From assembly GCA_004554385.1 (NCBI GenBank), contig SFMO01000182.1, forward strand, positions 1 through 14,072: a DNA stretch of 14,072 nt, read 5' to 3'. Within the stretch, counting starts at the first letter, position 1. Every line of letters begins with the position of its first letter. Source of the stretch: Ruminococcus flavefaciens. GTDB lineage: Bacteria > Bacillota > Clostridia > Oscillospirales > Ruminococcaceae. Of this stretch, positions 13,874 through 14,072 are shown piece after piece. The notes under the pieces were generated by a model. It saw nothing but the letters and a program-made list of their open reading frames with translations, searched no databases and was not told the DNA's origin. Both the position numbers and the translations under genes were made by a program.

Positions 13874-14072
13874 TTATCTGATCTTTGCAACATATATTTT
13901 TGCCGTTGGAATCCCAAGAGCAGCCGAAGCTGCTTTGTAGATCTGTTCTCGTACAGCAGCATCGCCTCCTCCGCTGCAAGCTATTACTGCTCCTGTTATC
14001 TCAGGTGCTTCAATAGTTTCGACTAAAGCGTTTTTATCACTACCGCCGCCAACTATAACATATTTTTCTTCC
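13874..14072 (-). CDS. spoIIIAG: Stage III sporulation protein AG, 3' end only
   Basis: The frame is open at the window edge and ends with TAA at 13874-13876; about 65 C-terminal residues are visible. It includes EEKYVIVGGG, the conserved PEITGAVIACSGGGDAAVR stretch and a final ALGIPTAKIYVAKI segment, all typical of the SpoIIIAG C-terminal ring domain that forms a large oligomeric pore in the sporulation channel. The gene lies immediately before spoIIIAH, as in Bacillus. The N-terminal membrane anchor would lie outside the window. Confidence 0.9.
   Translation of the reverse strand, partial: EEKYVIVGGGSDKNALVETIEAPEITGAVIACSGGGDAAVREQIYKAASAALGIPTAKIYVAKIR

Noticed and set aside
13725..13979. 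Minus-strand frame of 84 codons overlapping spoIIIAG and spoIIIAH
   Set aside because: It is out of frame with both conserved genes and its translation is Cys/Arg-rich without homology.

Overview
The window looks like a chromosomal housekeeping segment from an endospore-forming clostridial Firmicute. My guess is an Oscillospiraceae/Ruminococcus-like gut anaerobe; that is inference from gene order, purine-rich ribosome binding sites and moderate G+C, with no 16S or database search behind it. Every convincing gene lies on the minus strand, so transcription runs from high to low coordinates. I see no phage, insertion sequence, CRISPR array, tRNA or rRNA.

Right end (13310-14072): the 3' part of spoIIIAG followed by spoIIIAH, the last genes of the sporulation spoIIIA operon, which encodes the mother-cell/forespore channel. 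A 148-bp spacer (13162-13309) follows. It carries a near-consensus extended -10 sigma-A promoter and a 5' leader with a possible hairpin. From this promoter a very compact array runs leftwards: asp23-like, a GNAT acetyltransferase, nusB, a TsaD/M22-like paralogue, xseA, xseB, ispA, dxs, tlyA, nadK, argR, recN, a histidine phosphatase, a GH42 beta-galactosidase and dtd. Gaps are at most 16 bp, apart from a 38-bp gap before dxs, and many genes overlap as ATGA or TAATG, so a single operon is likely.

The backbone matches the Bacillus subtilis order spoIIIAH-accBC-yqhY-nusB-folD-xseA-xseB-ispA-dxs-tlyA-argR-recN-spoIVB-spo0A. The differences are that accBC are absent, a GNAT gene lies between asp23 and nusB, the M22 paralogue sits in the folD position, nadK lies between tlyA and argR, and a phosphatase, a GH42 enzyme and dtd follow recN where spoIVB-spo0A would be expected. 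The genes combine isoprenoid precursor synthesis (dxs, ispA), DNA repair (xseAB, recN), transcription and rRNA functions (nusB, tlyA), NADP supply, arginine regulation and sugar hydrolysis.

Left end (1-140): the dtd reading frame loses homology about 30 codons before the normal end of the family. It continues through a strong plus-strand terminator hairpin into a cluster of short repeats. This junction is the oddest place in the window. I found no convincing undescribed multi-gene system. The best items to pursue are the truncated dtd, the TsaD-like paralogue, the hairpin-spaced ribosome binding site of dxs, and the catabolic GH42 gene inside a housekeeping operon.
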